64,000 bases of DNA from contig JABVXV010000225.1 in assembly GCA_013365325.1 (NCBI GenBank), positions 1 through 64,000 of the forward strand, given 5' to 3'. This document shows, piece by piece, positions 48,671 through 61,400 of the stretch. Positions within the stretch are counted from its first letter, which is position 1. The number at the start of each line of letters is the position of its first letter. This DNA is from Dipetalonema caudispina (lineage: Eukaryota; Nematoda; Chromadorea; Rhabditida; Onchocercidae). A model generated the notes under the pieces. The model saw only the letters and a program-made list of their open reading frames with translations, was not told the origin of the DNA and did no database searches. A program made the translations under genes and the position numbers.

Positions 48671-48856
48671 ATGCCTGCTTGTTTATTATTATTAACATTT
48701 CGATCGTATCTTTCGGGTTTTACTTTAATGGAACCAATCCTTAAACGATAATATTACTGTTTAGCTTACATAAATGTTAAACGAATTTTTTCATTAGATT
48801 ATCCTGGTATTGGCTTTGCATCCGATATCAGTCCGGATTTTCTCGATAATCATTGA
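48671..48856 (+). CDS. Possible tiny secreted peptide gene
   Basis: An ATG at 48671 opens a hydrophobic signal-like start, MPACLLLLTFRSYLS. A donor (GTTTTA) at 48717 and an acceptor (TTTTTTCATTAG) at 48797 would join it in phase to DYPGIGFASDISPDFLDNH and TGA at 48854-48856, giving 34 residues with an 81-base intron. The second exon is clearly richer in GC than its surroundings and its acceptor is good; the donor is weak. The opposite strand of exon 2 is also open, so even the strand is uncertain. Function unknown. Confidence 0.2.
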
Positions 48857-49607
48857 ATCAATTCATTTTTTCTTACTTCTTAAATTATTATTTCTTCCAG
48901 TTAATCTTAGCTAACCAACTAACAAATTATATTTTATCCTATAATTATCTAACTTTATGTCATACTTTTTGTGATATTTATTTTACTCATTATCTTCATT
49001 GATTATTCAAAGTTACAAATAAATTACAGTTAAAGTTTCGATACTTTCATCGTTTCAATCAAAAATTTCCCATTCCTTTTTTCCAATCCCACTTTTTATT
49101 TTCAACATTCTTTTCCTATATTTATCAAGAATATCATCCGTTATTATGTAATTAGCAATAATTTGTTTAATCATTTTATTTCATAGCTTGTAATATTTCA
49201 AAAAGAATTTTAAAAGATAATATAGTCCGGTTATTTTTTCTATAATTACTCTATAGCTAATGTAATGAAATGAGCAATTATAAATTCGGCATAATCGATG
49301 GGAAATCCTGTTCATGTTTGAAGCAAATCCGGTTTTTCTTATACCATTATTATTGTAAAGATGCTAAATCTTTTCTAACATTTCATTGCTCATTCTTTCT
49401 GGCTAGATTTGTATATCATTATTACACATGAAAATTAAAGTTAAATTATTTGCTTAAAATATCTAAACTATAATTTTATATTTATGTTTTTGTTTAAAAT
49501 TACAATTTAAATATTCCAAGTTTATTATGTAATTTGAATTTCCTCTTTTTTAAAGTATATTATGCAAAAATAGAAGAATGATTTATTTGCTTATTTGCAT
49601 GAATAAT

Positions 49608-49848
49608 TTATTCATTTACAGTACAGTGTACTATATCTCTCTGAATCTGAAACTTTTTGATGGATTTGATTGAACGGAAATTTTCATAACAAACATTACA
49701 TTGATAGTTTCGGAAGCATGAAAGATTTAACATTCTTCCTTGATAATGTCTTTTAGAAGGAAAATATAATTTTTTACAAAAACGAAAAAAAAATTTTGCG
49801 ATCTTTTCATCATTCATTTCTTTCTCCAATTTCATGAAATCTATTAAA
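49608..49848 (-). CDS. Possible terminal exon with a degenerate C2H2 zinc finger
   Basis: On the minus strand an acceptor (GATTGTTTTAG) is followed by a frame open to TAA at 49608-49610. It has 75 residues from the ATG at 49835 and a few more from the acceptor. It contains YQCNVCYENFRSIKSIKKFQ, which has the CxxCxxxF half of a C2H2 finger, but the two histidines are replaced (Phe and Gln). An earlier FCKKLYFPSKRHYQ may be another eroded finger. I read it as a decaying zinc-finger gene or a terminal exon whose upstream exons I did not find. Confidence 0.3.
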
Positions 49849-52800
49849 TGGACACTCTAAAACAATCAATTAAATTGAAATAAATGAGAAAATCAGGTAA
49901 TATTTTTCAACTTACTTTATCAAAAGTAAATAAAAACTATAATTGTATTGCTATTAAGAATATTTTTAAGCTAATGATACTATATTAAGTAAAATATCTT
50001 AAATGAAAAACAAAACTAATACGTATTATGTGCAATTATTTTTCAACCATATTCGCTTTAAACTACATGTAATTTCCTTCTTTTTTTTTTTTTAAATTAT
50101 AAAATTGAAAATGTTGAACAGATAATACGAGAGAAAATGGGTTAATTAGTTTACATATCAATCTACATTCATTAATTACTAATTCCAATGTAATTACAGG
50201 GAGAGAGAGAGAGAAAAAGCAATAAGTCAGAAACTTATAATTGCCAATTTGTTTTCATTAATGAATATTATTGTGAAATTAAGTTTTTTTTTTCCCCATG
50301 TTCTTTTGCATTCTACATTTCGTTTAATTTATTTGTTTCTACTGTCATTTTAACTGTACAACTTGTTTTTATTGTTATACACTTATCTTTGTTTGATATA
50401 ATATTAGAAATCGAATTAGAAGTAAATTTGTTATTAATTGCTTTTAATTTTTGAAAATATAAATAATTGAGAGCAATTATAGATCCTAAATATTTTCATG
50501 TAAATTTTCATCCGCTTATTGATGTTGAAAACAAAAAAAAAGAATTTATTCATAAATTTTTAAATATTTTCCAAATTGATAAATTATTTTTAAAACAGTA
50601 ATGCTATATAAGCATCAACTAATTGACGTATTAATTAATTGTCTTTTCTTCAAGTTTCAACGGATTGTGGTACATATATATCGATCAACTGAAACATTGG
50701 TTAACTGTTTTTTTTCCTCGAGTTCTGACGGATAATAAAACGTAAGTATCGATGAACTGTCTGTTCTTTTTTTTTTTTTTTTTTGGAATTATAATTGAAA
50801 TTTCGACAAAAGATACAATTCTTAGAAGTTTGTATGTAATGCTTAAAAAAGATATTGTGCGATGTGAGTTGAATTTGAATTGCAAGGTTAAATTTAAAAA
50901 AAAAAAAAAAAAAAACAATCAGTTCTATTTAAAAATTTATATGCCAATGTTACATTTCCTGTTGCTTTGCAATGAATTGATTTTTGGTAGAGCATTTACA
51001 AAATGATTAATTTCGGATTTATTTCTTTCGGAAAAAAAAACTGATTGATTAATTGATTTGTAAATAAGAAGATTGAATTTTAATAGTATCGTTCATAATA
51101 TATATTTAATTCTTAACAATATCATTTATATATCATTTCTAATGAAGTGATAGAAGTTGGAATCTAATTTGCGTTGCAAATGATTCATAAGTAACTTCGT
51201 TTTAATTGCTGCTTTCATCAAAAAAAAATAAGTGTTAAAATTTTTTAGTAACAATCAATTTTAAAATGAAAATTCTTGAGTATTGCTGTTTGCAGTGTGT
51301 TTCTCTTCAAATTATTAATAAAAAAAAATGTTTATATGCAAATTATTGGGAGTATGTCACAATTTTGACATATAATTTCACGCTGTCGAAAATTATTTAA
51401 CGGCATATTAAAATCAATAAAATGACTATTAAAATGCTACCAGCACCAAAAATATTTCGACAAAGTTTGTAAAAATGGTCAAAATTAAATACTTCATTCA
51501 AACTTATTATTAAAATTAGAGACAAAAAAGAGGAAAAAATTGAATTCGTCAAACTAGATTCAAAATTGGTCTAAAATTTTTGCAAAAAAAAAAAAAGAAG
51601 AACAAGAAAAAAGAATGATGAATTCTTCTTCTCATCTCTTCGTCTTAAATGTTAACTTACATTTCATATCTTGTCGGATAATCTCAAATAATGGCAATTT
51701 TCAGGCTATGAAAAGAAAAATTAGTTTGAAATGAAAAAAAAAAGTGGAAAAATGTCGAAATGAAAAGCTTTTTTGTTTTTACTTCTGAAAATAAAAGTTC
51801 GAAACAAAAAAAAGAAGCAACAAAATGCATATTTTTTTAACGCGATGAATGATAAATGGAAGAAGTTGTAGAAAAAAGGGGGAAAAGAACAGGTTTTCGA
51901 ACAAATAAATTTAGTAAAAAATTTTCCGGAAGAGTAAAATTTTTCCGTTTTTTTTTAAGTGCAAATTTGATAATACATTAATTGTTTAATAATTATTCAC
52001 TTTATTTTCTCTCTTTTTTTATTATGATAATTCATATATTATCGAAAGATTGTACTTAGGATTAAAAGAAAGGATAAAAATGAAAGGGTCAATTTAGGAA
52101 AAGATACTGGACAAAATGATTTCAAGTGATTTATTTCATCATTTGCTTATTTCTTTAAAATGAAACAATTTCTTCGTGGAATAACAAAATGAAGAATTCT
52201 TTTTCTTTTTTTACTTTTTTTTTTTTTTTCAAATATTCTTTTTTATTTCTATCCTTGTTTATTCCCAATTTTTTACTCATTCTTTTTCTTTCAATACTTT
52301 TTTCCAATTCTTTTTGATGATATATTAACAAAGACATAAAGGGATAAATAAAAATTTCTCCTACATTTTTTCCTACCTATGAAGTTGACAATTGTTAATT
52401 TATTTTGTTCATCCATTTCAATTCGTATGCATTTTAAAATAAATCAAAATTATTTAAATAATTCTTTTAATAAAAATTAAAGAATTTATATGAACGATTG
52501 GTTTTACAGCAGAAATTGAAGGAAGCTTAAGACAAGATGAAGGTCTGATTTGATAAAATTTCAATTATCAGAAGTTAATTATGATACTAATGATGATGAA
52601 TGATATTTCTTTAATAATGATAACGATAATGATAGTTATTAATAATATCTCTGCACAAAAAATAATAATGATAAACAATGATTCCTGTTAATAATAACAG
52701 CATAATAAAATGGGATCCCATAATATATTTTGTTAATTTATGAAATTGATAAAAAAAAAAGTTGCTCTTTTTATTAAGAAAAAAAAGGTATCTTTCATTG

Positions 52801-55800
52801 TGATAATAATATTAATCCTTGTAATGATTATACCATTTTGTTTACTAAACAAAATTTGTTATCTTTTGTTGCAAACAACAGACAAAAGAGAGTTACTTCA
52901 TTTTTTTTTCCTACGATCCAGTACAAACCATTAAAAGTTTAATTTATCAAGTTATGCTATTCCTCTAGTTCTCCTAAATTTTCCTAGTGATTTAATACTG
53001 CATTTATCAAAAATTTTATTTAAATCAATGTATAATAATCTTAAATAATTCTTCTTATCTTACTTAAAATCTCTGCTCTTATCACTATGATACTTAAAAT
53101 ACCTAGCACATTAGAATACGTTTCTTAATTTAACATAGTGATGCTTTTTATATTTGGTAATAATTTTTCTTTTCTTTTTATTGCTTTCTTCATAATTTCA
53201 TTTCAATTTTATAAAATATATTTCATAATTTTCATTTCAATTTGATAAAAATAGCATTTCGAAAATAATACCTTTCTATGTAGTACTTGCTGGTTATTTA
53301 TTCATTTTTTGCTTACAAAAATTTACAAAATATATTAGATTGAAATTCCTTTGATACCATTTCCACACTTTCAAGAAGTGAATTACATCTAAACTGGAGT
53401 TTTTCCCAAAAAACATATGAAATTGTTCAAATTTTATCATTCCTGTTTTGAATATTATTAAAATTATACATATTGATTTATATCAATATCGATATCGAAT
53501 AAAACTATACCATCCCATTGTTGATGTATTAAATGTTTTATAAAAATATCCCATTGTTTCTTTTTTTTTTTCCTTCTTCTTCTTTCAATCAAATAAAAGA
53601 GTAATTTGGAGAGATTTATTTTTGAATTCCATTAATTGCTGAAAAAAAAAAAAAGAAGTATGTAGAAGTGTTGATCTATAAAATTTCGAATGCTTTCTCA
53701 CAATATGTTTTTATATTAGAAGAATTATAAAATAACTCATCTTTTTTGTAATTATCCATGCACATTATATAATCCGAACAACTGAATTGTTTTTTTCTTT
53801 TTCTTTTTTTGAAAAAAAAGCTTAAATTAACTGATTGAAAAAAATTATTCATATTATTCAATTTATAAAATCAATCATCCAAGTTTTCTTCTAATCTAAT
53901 AAGAAAAAAAAAGTTCTGATAAAGAAAGACAGATTTACATTAGAAATAATAATAAACAAGCGATAAGAATTTTTTTTTTTTTAAATAAGTGAAAATTTTC
54001 ATTTCTTTTATGCTATTTTCATTTTTGTACAATATCTTTCATTTCCGGAAAGTTGAGATTTGGATAATCAAGAAATATTGTTTATTTGTATTTCACAAGA
54101 ATATCCCTCCAAAAAAAAGAGCCTAGCTATTTATTAAAATAGTTCAAGAGAGAAAGGATAATTAATTACTGTGATGAAAGATACAGGAAAACAAATGATT
54201 GTGAATTAGTAATACAGAATGCAATAACAATAAGATTATCTATTAGTTAATTTATTTTAATTTTTAAATATTTTCTTTGTAGACGGTTGAAATCTTTGCA
54301 CCGGATCCATTTTCTGGATAGCCTTGAAGATGCTTGCATAATAAAAGGAAAGTTTTTCATTTTGTAAAGAGAAAAAAAAATGAATAAATGGCTTTTAGTT
54401 AATATTAATAATTGAAATAATATTCTATTTGAATATTTAAAAGAGAATAAGCACAATAAATTTCTTCTTCAGAAAAAAAATTTTGTATTGCTCTGAAAAG
54501 TAGCATTCATTTTCCGATCGGCATAAAAAAGTGATGAAAAAATTGAATAATACTTATTTGGATTTTTATTACTTTGATTTATGTCATTCCATTTGAGTAT
54601 TGTAGAATTTAAATTTACAAATTTCTTTTTATTGCTACAACTTGAATGAAATTCTTTGCTCATTCATTTGCTAAACACATTGTCTGAAAGAAGTTTGAAT
54701 ATTTTGATTCGTTTCTATGATACAATAAAAATTTCGTATGGAAAATTTTTGACTTATATTGCAATTAAATAACTGTTTACATAAAGTATATTAACGCAAT
54801 ACTTAGAATCTTCGACATTCAAGAAGTTTTTTGATAGGATAAACAATTATTGAACGAGAAGAATTTTAAATGAATTTCAGAGTTCCGCATAATAAAAATG
54901 TTAGGGAAAGTGAAATGTAGGTGGCAGAGTTAAATTTGTTTAGCAATTGATCTAATTTCAACTAATTGCGAAAAATTGAAATTACAGAAATTTTACCCAT
55001 CTTTTTTTATCAAGGAGGAAAATAATTCAAATTGTATATCCATTAAGGCTGGAAATTTTGATTCCTGACTTTTAATTTTTTTTAAATTTTCAGAGTTACC
55101 ATATATTATGTGTTGCAAATTTCAAATATCGCTGAATGAAAATTTGCAAATATTTTTAGCATCTTAAAAATTCAGAAATTAAAATTTTTGATATTCTTGA
55201 TTAAGTGCTTAAAAAATATTTACCGATCGACGAGGATGATTTACGTAGCAATAAATCGCTAAAAATACAGCTTTTAATGAAACTTATAAATTTTTTAATG
55301 AAAATTCAAATTTAAAAGATACAATGATAGTTAATGACAATTACGAGATGAATAATGAGCATATAAATTCAACATTACATACCTAAACAATGAATTTGTC
55401 CAAGTGAATGATACAACTTACTAAAATTTTCAATTCATACTGACAAGTGAGATGATCAATTAAAAATCAAAAATGAATGAAGGACTGAATTTGCATTCAT
55501 TCATTGTAATTTTCAAACTTTATTATTTCCATTATAAAGTTGAACAGCAAAAATAAAACTTTCTACTTAAACCTATCACCTTTTTATTTGAAATAGGAGA
55601 AAAAATTTATTTGCGAAAACGTGCAAAAAAAAAATGAATCCTCATAGATATTAGCATAAAAATATTTACCCGCAAAATATGCAATCAATTTTTGTTTTAT
55701 ATTTTAAATTAGAGGGAAAAAGAAAAATTAAAATTTGTACACATTCATAGCTTAATCGTTTCTATTTTTGCATTAACTAAAAAAAAAACACATCTTTCTG

Positions 55801-55842
55801 GAGTGAATTCTACGACAATGATTGAAAATTAAGGACGAAAAC

Positions 55843-55869
55843 AAAAAAAAAAAAAAAAAAAAAAAAAAA
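55843..55869 (+). repeat. Poly-A tract
   Basis: A run of about 27 A. Confidence 0.85.
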
Positions 55870-57647
55870 TAAACTCTATTTTTAAACATTTTGTTGCCAG
55901 TATGCTCCGAAAAAGATTCGATATAACCTTTGTTATCGGTGTTTTATTGATGAATTTAGGAAATTTCCTCTTTTTTTTCTTCTTTCTTTGACGATGACTT
56001 TTAAGCAATGCGAAAATAATTGTTGTAACGTCGTGCTATTTTTGTTCATTTTTTTCTTTTTTAGAAAGAAGAATTTTATTTCGTGAAAAAGAATAACAAA
56101 AAGAAGGAGAAAAAATAAGCATATAGTTTGATTGATTTAATTGTAATTAACAACTCTTTTAATTATTTTGCACGTTGTTTCAAAAGAATGAAATTTTTCA
56201 TTTGTCAAATAAAAACGAAAAAGAAACCAAAAAGTTTAATTTTCTTTTTTGCATTCTTTCAATTGTTTACAAATTTTTCTCATTATCATTTTTCTAAAAG
56301 TAATTTATTTAATTAATTGATTTGTTGCTTATTGCTCTAAAATTTAGTTTTATTTGAAGTGAAATCTTCTAACAATATTGGGCTTAATTTGTTTTTCGAT
56401 GAAACTTGTAAAATGAAATAATTCTTTATCAACTTTGCACAAAAATTTAATCCAATTTTGATACTTAAATTTTGATAATATTTCCACTAGCAACAGAATA
56501 TGGCATTCAATTTGATGTATTTCCGGAAATTTAAAATAAGTTAAGAATATTCATTTTGTTATATTCCGGAAAAACGAAATAATAATGATTAAACGATTAG
56601 CTAATAAATTTTACCTCTTTTTAACATATATACCTCTCTAATGAAAAACGCATCGCATTACACTGACCGCAACAGTGGCGACATTCAATTAAACATTTGA
56701 AAATATAAAAAAAAAAAAAAATGAAAGTATTCATGTGACATCGAATGAAAGAAAAAAGTATTTGAAATCATTGATGATGGTGAAACGAACAAAACCCATT
56801 AACCTAAAAGTTTGTTTGAAGAAAAAAAGTCACAGATGAATGAATAATTCATAGTAAGGTATTGGTGGAGTATACAATCTTTTACAGTACCCTAACAAAT
56901 ATTTTGTCTTAAATTAACAAAAAAAATTTTGCTACATTTGTGAATCTTTTTTTTTTGATAATTTTACAAATGTTAAGCAAATCATTCATGTTATTATTAT
57001 TTATAATGTAAAGATTATTGTTACGGTTACTTTTTTTTTATTGCAATTTCTTTCTTCTTTTTTTTTTAATATTTTTTAAAGATCCAATGAAAAGTTTTTA
57101 TTGTATGCCATCGTTATTATTGTTATTGTTGTAGTTTTGGTTATTTTTACCATTACTATTCCATTGTTTTTTTTTTTTTTTTTTTTTTTATTGTTATAAT
57201 TTTGAAGATTAAATAAAGTTATTATTGTCATTTACTTTTATTAATACAGTAACTGTTATTGTTGTAGAAATTAATTGATGCTTGTATTATTACTTATATT
57301 TTGTTATTACTTTGTAGTAGATGTTTGAACATTATTGATATTTATGAAAGTAAACAAGAAATGATACTTAATTGGGATGATAAAAATTGAATGAATTATT
57401 TATTTAATTAAATGTTCATTTTAACAATAGTAATTGTAAGAGTAAAAAAAGAAGTATAAAGTATAGAGGAATGATTTAGGATGAGAATAAGGAATGAAAT
57501 TAAATGATGAACGATAATGGTGTAATGAATGATGAGAGAGATGTATTATGGATGAATAGGCGGGGTCATCATGATAACAACGAACATTTTTTTTTTTTTT
57601 TTTTAATTTTTAACTTCCTTCGTCTTCAGTCCTTTATCGAGACGTCC

Positions 57648-57760
57648 TTGGAGGAATGGGGAGAAGGAGGAGGAGAAGGAGGAGGAGGAGGAGGAGGAGA
57701 GAGAGGTGAAAAAAAGGGAGAAGGAAGGAAGGAAGAGGTGAGGGGAGGGGGGTCCAAATG
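57648..57760 (+). repeat. GGA-rich purine tract
   Basis: About 110 bases, almost all purine on the plus strand, with many GGA and GGAGGA units. It sits some 400-580 bp upstream of the LDL-receptor class A gene. The frames it opens (poly-Gly/Glu, poly-Pro) are artefacts. Confidence 0.85.
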
Positions 57761-57812
57761 CAAATGAAAGCAGAAGAAGGGAGATTTGATGGTCAGTTGG
57801 TTGCTTGGTTGA

Positions 57813-57842
57813 TTGGTTGGTTGGTTGGTTGGTTGGTTGGTT
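57813..57842 (+). repeat. TTGG tetranucleotide repeat
   Basis: Seven to eight uninterrupted TTGG units, with imperfect units extending left to about 57797. Confidence 0.9.
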
Positions 57843-58100
57843 GATTTTTGCGTTCGGTTAAATCGAAATTTAAAAGACGACATTTCGTCGGAGAAAACGG
57901 AACGATAGAGCGAAAAAAAAAAAAAAAGGAGATAGATAGTGTTACTCATCACAATATATTTGTCTATCTTTCACTACTACTATCATTCATTAAACGATGG
58001 TAAATTTAAATGTTTGAAATTCAAAATCAGACGTGATCGATGATGGTGATAATGATAGTATATTAAACTGTCACTATTACTTTCTAAACTAATTGAACGT

Positions 58101-58149
58101 ATTACTATTATTGTTATTATTAATATTATTATTATTATTACTCTTACAG
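58101..58149 (+). other. ATT array and putative trans-splice acceptor
   Basis: An ATT/GTT array (58101-58140) runs into CTCTTACAG, whose AG is at 58148-58149, 75 bases before the ATG at 58225. The position fits a spliced-leader or 5' UTR acceptor. Confidence 0.4.
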
Positions 58150-58224
58150 TTACTGCTCGCTATTACTATCTTTTTCATTTTGTGGTAATTGGCCAATCTG
58201 ATCGGTCATATATTTGTGTATCAT

Positions 58225-58441
58225 ATGGGCCTAAATATCCGATTAATAGGCCTGATTGGCTTAGCTTTAGGCATAGCTTATACTACTGTTGCTGCCTCAA
58301 ATAATAATGGATCCGTAATGATAGGAAGAATAATTCATAATTGCTCAAGAAATGAATTTAAATGCTCAATTGATAATAAATGTATTCCGCTGCTCAAAGT
58401 GCAGGATGGTACCGTGGATTGCATTGATGGTTCCGATGAAG
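58225..58441 (+). CDS. Secreted or membrane protein with an LDL-receptor class A repeat (first exon, partial)
   Basis: The exon starts at ATG 58225 and ends at a GTATTT donor at 58442 in phase 1. Residues 1-24 (MGLNIRLIGLIGLALGIAYT and VVAA-like end) form a clear signal peptide. Residues 40-72 are an LDL-receptor class A repeat: C40, FKC47, C53 IPLLK, then QDGTVDC66 IDGSDE. The calcium ligands Asp61, Asp65, Asp71 and Glu72 are present. The fourth cysteine of the usual repeat is Gln60, and the sixth would lie in the next exon. An upstream in-frame TTG at 58189 was rejected in favour of the first ATG. Such repeats bind ligands in lipoprotein receptors, proteoglycans and egg or cuticle surface proteins; which of these this is cannot be told from one exon. 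The next exons were not identified. Confidence 0.8.
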
Positions 58442-61400
58442 GTATTTAATATGATTTACCTTTTTCTTATAATAATTGTTTTCCTTTTTTTTTTTTCCTG
58501 AAATCATATCTATGAAAATTTATATATATATCGATTAGAATTGTAATTTCTCAGGAAAAAATTGAATGAATTCAACTTTTTTTGAATTATATGAAATGAA
58601 TTGATTGTTTGATACTAAGTAATTGAATTCAATAGTAAGTTTTTATTTATTTCTAAGTTTTAAAGCCAAATAAAGTATTGTTTCGGCAGTTGATTGTGGA
58701 ATTCTAATTTCGAGCACACTCCAATAAATAATTAAACAAGTTGTTGCAAGTTTGAAGCTTATGCAGGAAATTCGATTTTAACCATCTCTCGAATTTCAAA
58801 ATTTGGAATTTTCAAATGAAATGAATCACTAATTAAAAGTTATAAAAATGAGGAGAAAATTGTATTCTTTCATTGCCCTATCGAATTGACATATTTTTAA
58901 GCTTACAGGTTTGCAATCTTATAGACAGAAAAATAGGCCAGTTTAAGAAGACCTTTTTTATCTGGATGTACCATCATGAAATTTTAATTACCGTCTCTTT
59001 CATTTTACTTTCTCTTTTTCGCATCATTTAATCTTATAATCATAAAAATCTTACGACATTTCATCTCGTCCACTTTACTGACCATTCATTTCACTATCAT
59101 AACTTATCTAACATTTGTCCAATACTGGCCACTGGCTGTTCGTTATAATTAAGCTAATTATTAAACGAAATTTAGCTATCTTTTCTATCAGTCATCTGAT
59201 TTCATTTTTCGATAGCAATATTCATTGATCTATGGAAAGAAAGTTTTTTTATGAGTTATGCTATAATAATCGAAAGAATTAACTAAAAATAGCAAAAATT
59301 AATTTTTTCAAAATGAAGATGAAATTGAAATTATAGCCAATTTTTGAAAAATTTCATCTATTGTAATGGACGAGTAATTTCAAATTCCATTTTTGTTGGA
59401 TTTCATTCGTATCATCCATTAATATTTCCAAAAATTTTGTTATTTTTCAACACCTTATTTTTTCTCCACTTTTAAGGAAATATTTTCTTTTCCTTTTTCT
59501 GTTCAATCAATACTAACAAAAATAGGATACTACTATTACTACTACCCATACATAAATTATATTTGGGAATCTTTTTTTTAAATTTGTTGGAATTGCAATT
59601 GGTAAATAAAAGTAGAATTTGTTGTGTTTAAATTCGAACTCAATCTTTTTTACCTTTTTGATTAATTAATTAATAACTCTTTTTTCTTGCTTTTTTTTCG
59701 CTTTTTCAGAGGGATATGGACATTTTCGTTTTTTTTTTTAAATCAATAAGAAGTGACTAGTTAAAAATTCAAAATTGTGGATGTATTCAAGGCCAAAAAA
59801 ATGGAATATCCTTGAGTTTTTCTTCTTTTTTTTCAGTAAAAAAATTGAAAGAAAAGAAAAAATTGTTCGATAAGGTTGGTAATATTGTATAATATTATTT
59901 TTGTTAGCCTTGGATGACATACATACTATATATGTAAACAATTTTAGAGACCTTTTTACTATAACAATAATACCGATTTCTGATACGTCTATCGGAAATG
60001 TTTTTACCTTTATTTTAATTTCTAATTAAGAAAGGTTAGGCTAATAAGTTCACATATAAATATATATGTATGTATTTAAAATAATTGTTTTAAGACTATT
60101 TCAAATATATTTTCAAATTGTTTTAATTTGAAGATTTTTTTATAATGATTAATCAAAATCTATGAATCCTTATAATCAAATATCAGTAAGCAAATTTTTG
60201 GGAAACTATCTAATCAAATGTGAAATTATCAGTATTCGACAGGGTTAATTATTTAAACGAATATAATTTTATTCGATGATTGTTGCCGTTGGTTATATTT
60301 TAACTAACAATTATTTCGTTGATCTTAATTGATAATTCTAATGGCTTTAATGGATTTATTTATACATTAATAGAAACAACAAATGCGAATATTTGAACAA
60401 ACTGAAAATTTCGTAAATTTTATTAATTTAAAAATAAAACTCTCAGTCTTACACTCACTCTGCATCGTTCCATTAATAAAATACAATTTATGCAAGTTAA
60501 TTGGCCATCTTTTTCAAACTTTGATTACTCTTTTTAAAATTATCCCATATCTTACGTATGACATTTGTCAATCATATTTGTGATATATACATCATTTAAA
60601 AAAATGATACGCAGGTATAACTTTCTCCATTTATCGCATCATCTTTTTGACTTAATTAGCCTAACTAATTCAAATTAGCTGTCTCAATTATTGATAATTT
60701 TTATTCTGTAGTAATTTCATACATTTACAGATATTATTAGTTACCGTTACATTTTTCGAAATCATTTTTTTTTTTTTCTATTATATTCTTTTGTCTATTT
60801 TTCTTATTTTTCTTACTCCTTCTCTCTCTCTCTGTCTTCCCTTTTATTTCACCATTTATAGAAGAAAAAAATTTTTTATTCACTATGGAATGTCATTTTA
60901 ACCAATTTTTGAAGACAGATTTTTTTCTTATTCGAATCAACTGAACAAGAAATTTGTAAAAATTGATTTGTAAAATTTCGAAATGTGATTTTTATCTCGA
61001 AGTTTTATAAAAAGAAGATTTATTTTCTTGCTGAATTAACATTAAAATGACACCAATCCCTTTCTCTTTACCATCATTTTACCAAACATTTCAAAATTAT
61101 TACTCCATTTTTTCTACTGCAAGAATTAAGCAAGAGAAAAATTTAATAATAACGAAAATTTAGTACATTGTGCAATTGAATATATGCGTTAAAACTAGTA
61201 ATTAAACGTGGGTATAAAAATTAATTGGATTAATTCTTTCTTGTTTTCTTCCTTTTTGCAAAATGAGACGATGAACAATTAAATACCTTTTTGATAATAT
61301 GTTATAAATTTTTAAATTTGTTATTCATGAAGTATTTAATTTTCGTGCAAAACCTCATTTATCCTTTCATTATATTTGTTCTTAATCAAAATATTCCCTT

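Larger units (their letters stand above)
46034..58149. other. Gene-poor AT-rich stretch of about 12 kb
   Basis: After the RPB3 3' UTR no gene is recognised. Several frames of 60-117 codons occur (46960-47313 minus, 47223-47405 and 47424-47621 plus) but have no family features. Candidates worth noting are at 48671-48856, 49608-49848 and 56641-56700. Long homopolymers and AAT/GAT repeats are frequent. Confidence 0.5.

Noticed and set aside
57504..57952. Poly-Gly/Glu and poly-Pro frames on the two strands
   Set aside because: Produced by the GGA and TTGG repeats, not by genes.
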